From an uncultured Clostridia bacterium (GTDB taxonomy: Bacteria; Bacillota; Clostridia; Christensenellales; Borkfalkiaceae): a stretch of DNA of 23,068 nt. Of this stretch, positions 1 to 8,099 are shown piece after piece. The DNA is taken from the NCBI GenBank assembly GCA_947629735.1, contig CANREX010000006.1, positions 1-23,068 on the forward strand, given 5' to 3'. The notes beneath the pieces are model-generated. The model was not told the DNA's origin and made no database searches. It saw only the letters and a list, made by a program, of their open reading frames with translations. Within the stretch, counting starts at the first letter, position 1. Every line of letters starts with the position of its first letter. The position numbers and the translations under genes are program-made.

Positions 1-174
1 GGAATCATCACCGTATGCGTTTGCGGGAAAATTTTAATAAAACCGACGGGCGGGCGGTATAAAGTCGTCTATCTAACAAGAAAAGCAATCAAGGGCAGGC
101 TTTGTGGAAATCGACATATTTGCGGGCAGGGAAAATATTTGTGTGAAAATTGCGATATACCCCCCTTAAATGAG

Positions 175-203
175 TTGATTTTTGTAAAATCGTCTGTTAA
201 TAT
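175..203 (+). promoter_or_regulatory. Candidate promoter of rplS
   Basis: TTGATT at 175-180 and TAATAT at 198-203 are separated by 17 nt and lie about 40 nt upstream of the probable L19 leader. Both hexamers match consensus at about 4 of 6 positions, so this is plausible rather than certain. The preceding bases 1-174 hold nothing I can assign. Confidence 0.45.
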
Positions 204-240
204 ATTAAAGCAAACGCGAAAATCACTGAAAATCATTTAA

Positions 241-295
241 GACTTCGGGTATTCCTCTGCAATAACGGGCATGAATACTTGGTAAATGGAGGAAA
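241..295 (+). ncRNA. Probable ribosomal protein L19 leader RNA
   Basis: A compact hairpin lies just upstream of the rplS ribosome binding site. GTATTC (249-254) pairs with GAATAC (273-278), extendable outward by G-U pairs, and TGC (258-260) pairs with GCA (269-271) inside, leaving a loop containing AATAACGG. Position, size and sequence resemble the L19 leader family known upstream of rplS in Firmicutes, where it is thought to mediate autoregulation by L19. The family assignment is from memory; the stem is visible. Confidence 0.6.
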
Positions 296-299
296 AGTC

Positions 300-644
300 A
301 TGAGCAAACTTGTTGAAGCAATCGAAAAGGAAGGCATGAAAGAGAGTGTGCCCGTATTCAACGTAGGCGACACGGTAAGGGTGGGCTTCAAGGTCATCGA
401 AGGCACTAAGGAGAGAATCCAGAACTTCGAAGGCGTTGTCATAGCGAAAAAGCACGGCGGTATCCGCGAAAGTTTCACCGTGCGCCGTCTTTCGTTCGGC
501 GTAGGCGTGGAAAGAACGTTCCCCGTTCACTCCCCTAAAATCGCGTCGATAACGGTGGTCAAGAAGGGCAAGGTAAGAAGGGCTAAGCTCTACTATCTGA
601 GAGGTCTCACCGGCAAGGCGGCAAAGATACAGGAAATCAGATAA
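300..644 (+). CDS. rplS: Large ribosomal subunit protein bL19
   Basis: This encodes the 114-residue 50S protein L19, located at the 30S-50S interface. The family is recognised by the motif region VFNVGDTVRVGFKV, then RIQNFEGVVIAKK, the FTVRRLSFGVGVERTFPVHSP block and the YYLRGLTGKAAKIQE C-terminus; the length is normal for the family. The ATG at 300 is preferred over the upstream in-frame TTG at 279, because GGAGGA at 288-293 is correctly spaced for 300 and the TTG would add residues the family lacks and cover the ribosome binding site. A leader hairpin precedes it and an intrinsic terminator follows 11 nt after the stop, so it is probably a single-gene unit. Its usual partners rimM and trmD are not in the window. 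Confidence 0.97.
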   Translation: MSKLVEAIEKEGMKESVPVFNVGDTVRVGFKVIEGTKERIQNFEGVVIAKKHGGIRESFTVRRLSFGVGVERTFPVHSPKIASITVVKKGKVRRAKLYYLRGLTGKAAKIQEIR

Positions 645-655
645 TTAAAAAAGCT

Positions 656-685
656 CCCGTTGCGCGAAAGCGCAGCGGGTTTTTA
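656..685 (+). terminator. Intrinsic terminator after rplS
   Basis: A 10-bp stem (656-665 with 670-679, one G-U pair) is closed by a GAAA tetraloop and followed by TTTTT. It separates rplS from comM. Confidence 0.92.
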
Positions 686-715
686 ATTTGAAACGGGTAA
701 TTTAAGGTACGAAAG

Positions 716-2245
716 ATGTTATCCAAAATCATAAGCTATGCGCTGATAGGGCTGGACGGAGTTCCCGTCGAAGTGGAGACGGACATCAACAAAGGCGTTG
801 TCTCATACGAGCTGGTCGGGCTTCCCGATACTGCCGTAAAGGAGAGCAAAGAGAGGGTGTTTTCGGCTATCCGCAACAGCTCGCTGCGCTTTCCCGTAAA
901 CAAAATAACCGTCAATCTCGCGCCCGCGGACATCAAAAAAGAGGGCGGGCAATACGACCTGCCGATAGCGATTTCACTGCTCGCCGCAAGCGAACAGCTG
1001 ACCGCCGATTTGAGCGGCTATGTGATGATGGGGGAACTTGCCCTTGACGGCTCGCTTCGCCCCGTCACGGGTATTCTGCCCGTGCTCATTTCGGCAAAGA
1101 GCCGCGGATATACCAAGTTTATCGTGCCCCGCGCCAACGCAAACGAGGCGAGCTATATCGAGGGGATAGAGGTCTACGCGCCCGAAAATCTGCGCGAGAC
1201 GTTCGATTTCCTCTCGGGCAGAGAGGAGCTTGCGCCCGTGGAAGTGCGCAGCTTCGAGGCGGCGAAAAACAAGTCGTCATATAATTGCGATCTCAGCCTT
1301 GTGCGCGGTCAGGCGGTGGCGAAGCGCGCGCTGGAAATAGCCGTTGCGGGCGGGCACAACATACTGCTTTCGGGTCCTCCCGGGACGGGCAAGACTATGC
1401 TCGCGCGCTGCATACCCACGATAATGCCCGACATGACGTTCGAAGAGGCGTTGGAAGTCACCAAAATACTCTCGGTTTCGGGGGAATTGAACGAAGAGGG
1501 AATCGTGTCTTTGCGACCTTTCCGCACTCCTCACCATACCGCGACGACCGTCTCCCTTTGCGGGGGCGGCAACACAAAGATAAAGGCTGGGGAAATCTCC
1601 AAGGCGCACCGCGGCGTGCTGTTCCTGGACGAGCTGCCCGAGTATTCGCGAAGCGCGCTCGAATCGCTGCGTCAGCCGTTGGAGGACGGCAAAATAACCG
1701 TCACGAGGGCGGGCGGCGCGATAACCTTCCCCGCGGACTTCATACTGTGCGCGAGCATGAACCCCTGCCCCTGCGGCAACTTCGGCTCGCCCGATAAGCC
1801 CTGCACCTGCACTCCCGCCCAGATACGCAAATACCGCGGGAAGATTTCTGGACCTCTCCTCGACAGGATAGATTTGCAGGTGGAAGTGGACAGCGTGAAA
1901 TACGACGACCTCGCTTCGGAAGGCGAGGAGGAGAGCAGCGCGTGCGTCAAAGCGCGCGTCGAGCGGGCGAGGGCTATCCAGCGCGAGCGGTTTATCGACG
2001 AAGAGGGAATAAACGTCAACGCCGACATGGGCGAAAGGCAGATAAAGAAATTCTGCCGCCTCAGCCCAGAGTGCGAGAGAATTTTAAAGAGCGCGTTCGA
2101 AAGGCTCAACCTCTCCGCGCGCGCCCGTTCGCGCATAATAAAGGTCGCGCGGACGATAGCCGATCTGGACCTTTCTACGGAAATAAAGCCCAAACATATC
2201 CTCGAAGCCGCGGGTTACCGCAATTTCGACAGCACAATAATTTAA
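716..2245 (+). CDS. comM: ComM/YifB-family Mg-chelatase-like AAA+ ATPase
   Basis: This is a 509-residue protein of the ComM (YifB) family, a hexameric AAA+ helicase that in naturally competent bacteria promotes branch migration when transformed DNA is integrated. The N-terminal Lon-protease-like fold covers about residues 1-170 (ALIGLDGVPVEVE, VGLPDTAVKESKERV). The Mg-chelatase-type AAA+ module has Walker A G220PPGTGKT227, Walker B-like VLFLDELPE and the family's Cys-rich ASMNPCPCG segment. The C-terminal chelatase domain contains SARARSRIIKVARTIADL. Length and start fit the family; AAGG at 705-708 is a weak ribosome binding site. It lies immediately upstream of dprA, another transformation factor, which supports a shared DNA-uptake or recombination role. 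ComM is also present in many bacteria not known to be competent, so competence is an inference. Confidence 0.95.
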   Translation: MLSKIISYALIGLDGVPVEVETDINKGVVSYELVGLPDTAVKESKERVFSAIRNSSLRFPVNKITVNLAPADIKKEGGQYDLPIAISLLAASEQLTADLSGYVMMGELALDGSLRPVTGILPVLISAKSRGYTKFIVPRANANEASYIEGIEVYAPENLRETFDFLSGREELAPVEVRSFEAAKNKSSYNCDLSLVRGQAVAKRALEIAVAGGHNILLSGPPGTGKTMLARCIPTIMPDMTFEEALEVTKILSVSGELNEEGIVSLRPFRTPHHTATTVSLCGGGNTKIKAGEISKAHRGVLFLDELPEYSRSALESLRQPLEDGKITVTRAGGAITFPADFILCASMNPCPCGNFGSPDKPCTCTPAQIRKYRGKISGPLLDRIDLQVEVDSVKYDDLASEGEEESSACVKARVERARAIQRERFIDEEGINVNADMGERQIKKFCRLSPECERILKSAFERLNLSARARSRIIKVARTIADLDLSTEIKPKHILEAAGYRNFDSTII

Positions 2246-2303
2246 ATGAAAGATTCCGTTCAGGTCGGCAAAATTCTTTTAAATTTACTATATGAATCAA
2301 GCC

Positions 2304-2434
2304 GACAAAGCAAAGGGGAAATCACCTGAATTTCCCAATTAAAGCAAAGGGGAAATCAAATAAATTTCCCCGACAAAGCATAGTGGAAATCACCTGAATT
2401 TCCCCATTGCCCGCCGCATATATGGCGGCGAATG
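2304..2434 (+). repeat. Cluster of hairpin-forming intergenic repeats
   Basis: The 222-nt gap between comM and dprA holds three roughly 35-nt units starting near 2304, 2341 and 2372. Each has the form AAGCAAAGGGGAAAT-(7 to 8 nt)-AATTTCCCC, with some variation in the third. Every unit can fold into a 7-8 bp GGGGAAAT/ATTTCCCC hairpin. A fourth hairpin, CCGCC/GGCGG around 2411-2428, follows directly. A related set lies upstream of the FMN riboswitch at 17939-18021. No gene is evident in this stretch. Confidence 0.8.
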
Positions 2435-2467
2435 AAATATAAGGCGCAAAACTTGCAAAAGAGGGCT

Positions 2468-3526
2468 ATGAATTACACACGGGAAGAAGCCGACGTCATA
2501 ATCGCGGACAGCTTCCGCGACCTCAACGTCCGCGGCAAAAAACTTCTCCTCGCCTCGCAAAAGGGTGGCGAAAAAAGCGCGATTTATGAAAGCGAACTGA
2601 TTAAAAGTTGCGGCGCGGGAGTATATAATAAATTGAGGGAAGATTTCCGCTCGCCCGACTATCGCGACAGGATTTTCTGTTCGCTCGAAAAGGCGGGCGT
2701 GAAATGCGTGACGGCAAAGAGCGCGTTCTATCCCGACGGCTTGCGGCATATCGACCCGTTCCCCCTCGTGCTGTACACGCGCGGCAATGCGGAACTTCTT
2801 AAAAAGCGCATTTTCTGCGTGGTGGGCTCGCGGAAGTCGTCCGCGCAGACCCTCGAACAGTGCAAGGCGATATGTAAGGAACTCTCCGCGTACGTCGTCA
2901 TAGCGACGGGAGTAGCTGACGGAGCGGACCGCGCCGCGGCTTTGGGCGCGTTGGATTCGGGAAACGTGATATGCGTTTTGCCGGGCGGTCACGCCAATTC
3001 CGACGTCACGCTTAAAATGGTGGAAGAGCGGGGGCTTTCGATAAGCATTTTCCCGCCCGCAACGCCCGTTTTGCAGTACATGTTCGCGCTGCGCAACAGC
3101 GTGCTCGCGGGGCTTGCGGAAGGAGTGCTCGTAGTCTCGGCGGGGATAAACGGCGGCGCGCTTTCCACGGCGAATTACGCGCTCGACTACGGCAAGGACG
3201 TGTTCGCGTTCCCCTACAATATCGGCGTCGCCTCGGGCGAGGGCTGTAACAATCTTATAAAAAGCGGCGCGTATCTTTGCGACAGGGCGGAGGACGTCCT
3301 CGCGGCTATGCGCATAGAGTGCGGCGAAAGGGAGAGCGATGAGGAACTCGACGGCGACGAAGCGGCAGTCATGGACGCGCTCAGGAGCGAGGGCGAACTG
3401 CATGCGGAAAAGATAGCCGCGCTGACGGGAAAGAGCACGAGCGAGATAACCGTCATCTGCTCGCTGCTCGAAATCAAAGGGCTGCTCGTCAGGACGGGCG
3501 GCAACAAATTCGCGGCGGTGAAATGA
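2468..3526 (+). CDS. dprA: DNA-processing protein DprA (Smf), divergent
   Basis: This is a 352-residue DprA/Smf protein, the mediator that binds incoming single-stranded DNA and loads RecA during transformation. Residues 1-100 form an N-terminal region beginning MNYTREEAD as in many DprA proteins. The Rossmann core spans about 112-280 (VVGSRKSSA at 118-126, TGVADGAD at 147-154, CVLPGG, RNSVLAGL, GALSTANYAL, GCNNLIKSGAYL). A winged-helix domain like that of classical DprA occupies about 298-345. Start choice: ATG 2468 matches the family N-terminus and has GAGGG two bases upstream; ATG 2432 would add 12 residues and has no recognisable ribosome binding site. The core deviates from the usual SGLARGIDA (here TGVADGADR) and RNRIIAGLS (here RNSVLAGLA). 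It sits in the common Firmicutes dprA-topA pair. Confidence 0.93.
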   Translation: MNYTREEADVIIADSFRDLNVRGKKLLLASQKGGEKSAIYESELIKSCGAGVYNKLREDFRSPDYRDRIFCSLEKAGVKCVTAKSAFYPDGLRHIDPFPLVLYTRGNAELLKKRIFCVVGSRKSSAQTLEQCKAICKELSAYVVIATGVADGADRAAALGALDSGNVICVLPGGHANSDVTLKMVEERGLSISIFPPATPVLQYMFALRNSVLAGLAEGVLVVSAGINGGALSTANYALDYGKDVFAFPYNIGVASGEGCNNLIKSGAYLCDRAEDVLAAMRIECGERESDEELDGDEAAVMDALRSEGELHAEKIAALTGKSTSEITVICSLLEIKGLLVRTGGNKFAAVK

Positions 3527-3670
3527 AGATAAAAGTTAAAAGAAATGCGCATAGACCCCGCAATATGCGGCAAATATGCGGTTGCGCAGGTGGAAATCAC
3601 ACAAAATAAGCGCAAATAAAATCGTAAATATCGGAAGCGGGCGCAACCCGCGAAAGGAAGTAAATATTAT

Positions 3671-6001
3671 ATGGATCTGATAATAGTGGAATCGCCTTCC
3701 AAGGCAAAGACAATCTCGAAATATCTGAAAGGTAAGTTCCGCGTGGACGCGTCGGGCGGGCACGTAAGGGACTTGCCCGAGCGCACCCTCGGCGTAAAGA
3801 TAACCGAAAATTTCGAACCCCGCTATGAGATAACGCCCAGCAAGAAAGACGTCATCAAGAGGCTTTCGGAAGAGGCGAAGAGGGCGGACAGGGTCTATCT
3901 TGCGACCGACCCCGACCGCGAGGGCGAGGCGATAAGCTGGCACTTGCAGACCGTTCTCGGAATGGACGAAAACGGGCTCAACAGGGTGGAGTTCAACGAG
4001 ATATCCCCCAACGCGGTCATAAACGCGCTCAAAAATCCCCGCAAGATAGACTACAATCTTGTGGACGCGCAGCAGGCGCGCAGGGTGCTCGACAGGTTGG
4101 TGGGCTACAAACTTTCGCCCCTTCTCAACAACCGCATACAGGACGGACTTTCGGCGGGGAGAGTGCAGTCCGTCGCGCTCAGGCTGATAGTTGACAGGGA
4201 GAGGGAGATAACCTCCTTCAAGCCCGAAGAATATTACACGTTCACCGCAAACCTTTCGGATACGCAGGGGAAATATTCGCCCTTCAAGGCGGTGTATCAG
4301 CTCAAAAAGAGCGGCGTATCGATAGACGGCGCGGCGGCGGAAAAGGTGCAGGCGGCGCTGAACAGCGGCAAGTTCACCGTGACAAAGGTCAAGAGCGGGG
4401 AGACGAAGCAGCACGCGCCCGCGCCGTTCACGACTTCTTCCTTGCAGCAGGACGCTTCCAACAAGTTCGGAATGTCCTCTCCCGAGACGATGATGGTAGC
4501 GCAGCACCTGTACGAGGGCATGGACGTCGGCGGAGATCACATCGCGCTCATCACCTATATAAGGACGGACTCCGTGCGCGTCGCGCAGGAAGCGCAGCAG
4601 AACGCCTTGCAGTTCATAAAACAGGCGTACGGTGCGGAATATGTGCCGTCTAAGCCCAATTATTACTCCCCCAAGAAGGGCGCGCAGGACGCGCACGAGG
4701 CGATAAGACCTATAAATCTCGCCGTCACCCCCGCGAGCGTGAAGCAGTTCCTCGACAAGAAACATTACAACGTCTACAAGCTAATTTACGATAGATTCAT
4801 AGCTTCCCAGATGGCGGAAGCGAGATATAATTCCATGCAGGTGGAGGCGACGAACAGCGGCTACGTGTTCAAGGCGAGCGGCAAGGCGCTCATTTTCGCT
4901 GGGTTCACCGCGGCGTATCAGCAGGCGCAGAGCGGCGAGGGCGAAGAGGAAGAGAGCGGAAAGCTCCTGCCCCCTTTGAGCGAAGGCGACCCGCTCAATC
5001 TCGTATCCCTCGCGTACGAACAGAAGTTCACCCGCCCGCCGCTCAGATATACCGACGCGTCGCTCGTAAAGACGATGGACGAAAAGGGCATCGGCAGACC
5101 TTCCACATACGCTTCCATTATCTCCGTGCTCACAAAGCGCAAGTACGTGGAAAAGGACGGCAAGTACATGAAGCCCACGCCCGTCGCGTATAAGATAACG
5201 GATATGCTCGTGCACTATTTCGACGACATAATGGACGTCGGGTTTACCGCCAAGATGGAAGAAGAGCTCGACAAGATAGAAGAGGGCGGAATAGATTGGC
5301 ACACGATAATTGCGGGGTTCTATCCCACCTTTGCGGAAAAATTGCGCTTTGCCGCGTGCGACGGCGACGAACAGACGGACGTCATATGCGAAAAATGCGG
5401 CAGCCCCATGATAAGGCGCACGGGCAAGTACGGGAAATACCTCGCCTGCTCGAACTACCCCAAGTGCTCGAATATAGTCAGCGAAACGGAAGTGGAGATA
5501 TCCGACGTGCGCTGCCCCAAGTGCGGCGCGAACATGGTGGTGAAGAGCGGCAAGTACGGCAAGTTTCTGGCGTGCCCGAACTACCCCGAGTGTTCTTCCA
5601 TTCTGCCGATAGACGTCAAGGTGTCCGAACAGAAATGCCCGTCGTGCGGCGGGGTGCTTCTCCTCAAAAAGGGCAAGTACGGCGGATATCTGGAATGTTC
5701 CGTCTGCGGGGCGAAACAGCCCGCGAAAAAGCCCGACGGCAACGCGCGCGCGGGAGAAAAGACGGAGGGCAAGTGCCCCGAGTGCGGCAAGCCGATGCGC
5801 AGAATGTCCTCCAAAAACGGCAAGATATATTACGGCTGCACGGGCTATCCCGAGTGCAAGTTCCTCAGCTGGGACGTCCCCACGGGCGACAAGTGCCCCA
5901 AGTGCGGGAAGTTCTTGGTAAGGCGGGGCAAGAAAGTGGAGTGTTCGGACAAAAAGTGCGGATATTCCCGCCCGACGGAAGAAAAAGAGGAAGATGATTA
6001 A
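3671..6001 (+). CDS. topA: DNA topoisomerase I (type IA)
   Basis: This 776-residue enzyme relaxes negatively supercoiled DNA through a single-strand break and a 5'-phosphotyrosine intermediate. The N-terminal TOPRIM domain shows VESPSKAKTI with E7 and ATDPDREGEAISWHL with D80, D82 and E84, the Mg-binding acids. The catalytic tyrosine is Y296 in ITYIRTDS. The C-terminal tail from about residue 573 carries five Cys-rich zinc-ribbon repeats (CxxC near 573, then three more close copies and a shortened final one, CPKCG...CSDKKCG), which bind single-stranded DNA. Length is within the normal range for the type. AAAGGAAG at 3653-3660 serves as ribosome binding site, and a small GCGGG/CCCGC hairpin (3637-3651) lies just before it. 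The stop overlaps the start of trmFO, so the two are probably translationally coupled. Confidence 0.98.
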   Translation: MDLIIVESPSKAKTISKYLKGKFRVDASGGHVRDLPERTLGVKITENFEPRYEITPSKKDVIKRLSEEAKRADRVYLATDPDREGEAISWHLQTVLGMDENGLNRVEFNEISPNAVINALKNPRKIDYNLVDAQQARRVLDRLVGYKLSPLLNNRIQDGLSAGRVQSVALRLIVDREREITSFKPEEYYTFTANLSDTQGKYSPFKAVYQLKKSGVSIDGAAAEKVQAALNSGKFTVTKVKSGETKQHAPAPFTTSSLQQDASNKFGMSSPETMMVAQHLYEGMDVGGDHIALITYIRTDSVRVAQEAQQNALQFIKQAYGAEYVPSKPNYYSPKKGAQDAHEAIRPINLAVTPASVKQFLDKKHYNVYKLIYDRFIASQMAEARYNSMQVEATNSGYVFKASGKALIFAGFTAAYQQAQSGEGEEEESGKLLPPLSEGDPLNLVSLAYEQKFTRPPLRYTDASLVKTMDEKGIGRPSTYASIISVLTKRKYVEKDGKYMKPTPVAYKITDMLVHYFDDIMDVGFTAKMEEELDKIEEGGIDWHTIIAGFYPTFAEKLRFAACDGDEQTDVICEKCGSPMIRRTGKYGKYLACSNYPKCSNIVSETEVEISDVRCPKCGANMVVKSGKYGKFLACPNYPECSSILPIDVKVSEQKCPSCGGVLLLKKGKYGGYLECSVCGAKQPAKKPDGNARAGEKTEGKCPECGKPMRRMSSKNGKIYYGCTGYPECKFLSWDVPTGDKCPKCGKFLVRRGKKVECSDKKCGYSRPTEEKEEDD

Positions 6002-7286
6002 GGTCGTCGGCGCGGGGCTCGCGGGGTGCGAAGCCGCGTACTTTCTCGCGCAGCGTGGGTTGGACGTCACTCTCTGCGACATGAAGCCGAAAAAACTTTC
6101 CCCCGCGCACAAGAGCGGGGATTTCGCCGAGCTCGTCTGTTCCAATTCTTTGAAGGGCGCAGACCCCTATTCCAACGCGTGCGGACTTTTGAAAGAGGAG
6201 ATGAGGCGGTTGGGCTCGCTGACGATGAAAGCCGCCGAGATGAGCGCAGTGCCCGCGGGCGGCGCTCTCGCCGTGGACAGGGTTAAATTTTCGGCGTATG
6301 TGACGCAAGCCGTGAGATGTCACCCCAAGATAAAGTGCGTGTGCGAAGAGGTTACGGACATCCCCGACGCGCCGTGCATAATTGCGACAGGTCCGCTGAC
6401 GGGAGAAAAGCTCGCCGCGGCGATAGAGAAAAAGTTGGGCGCGCCTCTGCACTTTTACGACGCTTCCGCACCAATAGTCGCGCGCGAGAGCATAGACATG
6501 GACAGGGCGTTTGCGGGCGACAGATACGGCAAGGGCGGCGACGACTACATAAACTGCCCGATGGACAAGGACGAATACGAGCTGTTCGTCTCACAATTGC
6601 TTTCCGCGGAGAGGGCGATTTTGCACGATTTCGAAAGGGGCGAGATATTCGAAGGCTGCATGCCGATAGAGGTCATGGCGGCGCGCGGGCGGGATACGCT
6701 GAGGTTCGGACCGTTCAAGCCCGTGGGGCTGCGCGACGGCGAGGGCAGAAAATACTACGCCGTTTTGCAGCTGAGAAAGGAAAACGCCGAGGGCGCCGCG
6801 TACAACCTCGTGGGATGTCAGACAAATATGAAATTCCCCGAACAGCGGCGGGTGTTTTCGCTCATTCCCGCGCTGGCGGAGGCGGAGTTTTTGCGCTACG
6901 GCGTCATGCACCGCAACACCTACCTCAATTCCCCCGATTGCCTCAACGCCGATTTTTCGCTCAAAGGCGAGCCCACGGTCTTTTTCGCGGGACAGATGAC
7001 GGGCGTGGAAGGCTATGTGGAGAGCGCGGCGAGCGGCTTGCTCTGCGGCGTGCATATGGCGAGAAAGCTCTCAGGAAACGAGGCGATAATTCCCCCTGCG
7101 ACCACGGTTTTGGGCGCTTTGTCGGCGCATATTGCGGGGTCTACGGATAATTTTCAGCCGATGAACGCCAATTTCGGCATACTGCCCGCGCCCGCGCAGA
7201 GAATGCGCGACAAAAAAGAGAGATACTCCTATCTCGCGCGGCGCGCGCTCGAAGATATCGATAAATTTGTCGCAACCGTTCTTTAA
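5994..7286 (+). CDS. trmFO: TrmFO, folate/FAD-dependent tRNA (uracil-54-C5-) methyltransferase
   Basis: This 430-residue flavoprotein makes m5U54 in the T-loop of tRNA using methylenetetrahydrofolate and FADH2. The FAD-binding Rossmann motif GAGLAGCEAAY is at residues 6-16. The conserved SNSLKG segment carries C49, and EGCMPIEVMAARGRDTLRFGP carries C222; these match the two functionally important cysteines of the family. FFAGQMTGVEGYVESAASG and FQPMNANFGILP are typical C-terminal motifs. It overlaps topA by 8 nt. In most Firmicutes it is followed by xerC/codV and then hslV, but here hslV follows directly after a 205-nt gap. Residues around 379-384 (AHIAGS) are encoded by a 17-nt sequence found at three other places in the window (see findings). 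Confidence 0.97.
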   Translation: MIKVVGAGLAGCEAAYFLAQRGLDVTLCDMKPKKLSPAHKSGDFAELVCSNSLKGADPYSNACGLLKEEMRRLGSLTMKAAEMSAVPAGGALAVDRVKFSAYVTQAVRCHPKIKCVCEEVTDIPDAPCIIATGPLTGEKLAAAIEKKLGAPLHFYDASAPIVARESIDMDRAFAGDRYGKGGDDYINCPMDKDEYELFVSQLLSAERAILHDFERGEIFEGCMPIEVMAARGRDTLRFGPFKPVGLRDGEGRKYYAVLQLRKENAEGAAYNLVGCQTNMKFPEQRRVFSLIPALAEAEFLRYGVMHRNTYLNSPDCLNADFSLKGEPTVFFAGQMTGVEGYVESAASGLLCGVHMARKLSGNEAIIPPATTVLGALSAHIAGSTDNFQPMNANFGILPAPAQRMRDKKERYSYLARRALEDIDKFVATVL

Positions 7287-7301
7287 ATCTGCGTTTGCGG
7301 T

Positions 7302-7331
7302 TTGAAGTCGGCTTAAAAAGGTTTATATAAG
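7302..7331 (+). promoter_or_regulatory. Candidate promoter of the hslVU operon
   Basis: TTGAAG (7302-7307) is followed by overlapping AT-rich -10 candidates TATATA (7324-7329, 16-nt spacer) and TATAAG (7326-7331, 18-nt spacer) in the trmFO-hslV gap. The remaining gap, 7332-7491, is GC-rich with an imperfect hairpin near 7337-7364 and no gene that I can support. Confidence 0.4.
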
Positions 7332-7491
7332 TTATGTGCCCCGCTTATGCTTTATCATGCGGCGGGCGCGGCGACGTCTTATAAATAGGCGTTTGAAATG
7401 TGCGGCGGCGTCTTGAAATGAGGCGGCGCGGCAGTTGACGTAAGCGCGGGAAAGCGCGCGGAAAACAGGTTAAAAACGAGAGGTTAAAATT

Positions 7492-8031
7492 ATGTCTGTG
7501 GAATTTCACGCCACCACCATATGCGGCGTAAAGAGAAATGGCAAGACGGCTATCGCGGGCGACGGACAGGTCACCATGGGCGAGAGCGTAATTTTCAAGA
7601 GCAGCGCGACTAAGGTGAGGAGGATTTACGGCGGCAAAGTCGTCTTGGGCTTTGCGGGCTCGGTTTCCGACGCCTTTTCGCTGAGCGAAAAATTCGAGGG
7701 CATGCTCAATAAATATTCGGGCAATCTGATGCGTTCCGCGGTCGAGCTCGCCGAGCTGTGGCGGGGCGATAAGATGGGAAGAAAGCTTGAAGCGCTTATG
7801 ATAGTCGCTGACAGCGAGAGCATGTTGATAGTTTCGGGCACGGGAGAAGTCATCGAACCCGACGACGGGATAGCGGCGATAGGCAGCGGCGGCAATTACG
7901 CCCTCGCGGCGGCGCGCGCCCTCGTGCAGAACACTGATTTCACGGCGGAAGAAATCGCGAGCAAATCGCTCAAAATAGCGAGCGAGATATGCGTTTTCAC
8001 TAACGACAATATCAAAGTGGAATGTGTTTAA
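7492..8031 (+). CDS. hslV: ATP-dependent protease peptidase subunit HslV (ClpQ)
   Basis: This is a 179-residue proteasome-beta-like peptidase that forms double hexamers and works with HslU. Recognition comes from GKTAIAGDGQVTMG, TKVRRIYGGKVVLGFAGSVSDAF, the ELAELWRGDK block, GTGEVIEPDDGIAAIGSGGNYALAAARAL and the ICVFTNDNIKVE end. The catalytic TT pair found at the N-terminus of processed E. coli-type HslV lies here at residues 8-9, after MSVEFHA. This resembles the extended Bacillus ClpQ type (MSSFHATT), where the serine exposed after Met removal has been proposed as nucleophile. GAGAGG lies upstream of the ATG. It is separated from hslU by 68 nt that contain a nine-G run and a GGGG/CCCC hairpin with TTTT, possibly a weak attenuator. 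Confidence 0.97.
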   Translation: MSVEFHATTICGVKRNGKTAIAGDGQVTMGESVIFKSSATKVRRIYGGKVVLGFAGSVSDAFSLSEKFEGMLNKYSGNLMRSAVELAELWRGDKMGRKLEALMIVADSESMLIVSGTGEVIEPDDGIAAIGSGGNYALAAARALVQNTDFTAEEIASKSLKIASEICVFTNDNIKVECV

Positions 8032-8099
8032 TGGCATATATTCGCGGGGGGGGGTACGCCCCTTTTAGCGTAATGTTTGACGTGTAAGGAGATAAATTT

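Noticed and set aside
1..240. Frame open from the window edge to a TAA at 238, containing several cysteine pairs
   Set aside because: It has no start, no recognisable similarity, and runs through the candidate rplS promoter up to the leader RNA. Chance openness at the edge is simpler, though a gene end cannot be fully excluded.
5310..5325. TGCGGGGTTCTAT in topA as a fifth copy of the recurring 17-mer
   Set aside because: It has an extra T, lacks the GCATA start, and encodes residues expected in TopA at that point, so the resemblance is probably accidental.
2390..6452. Long minus-strand open frames opposite dprA, topA and trmFO
   Set aside because: They lie antisense to strongly conserved genes, are rich in Arg, His and Ala as expected from complementing GC-rich codons, and match no family.
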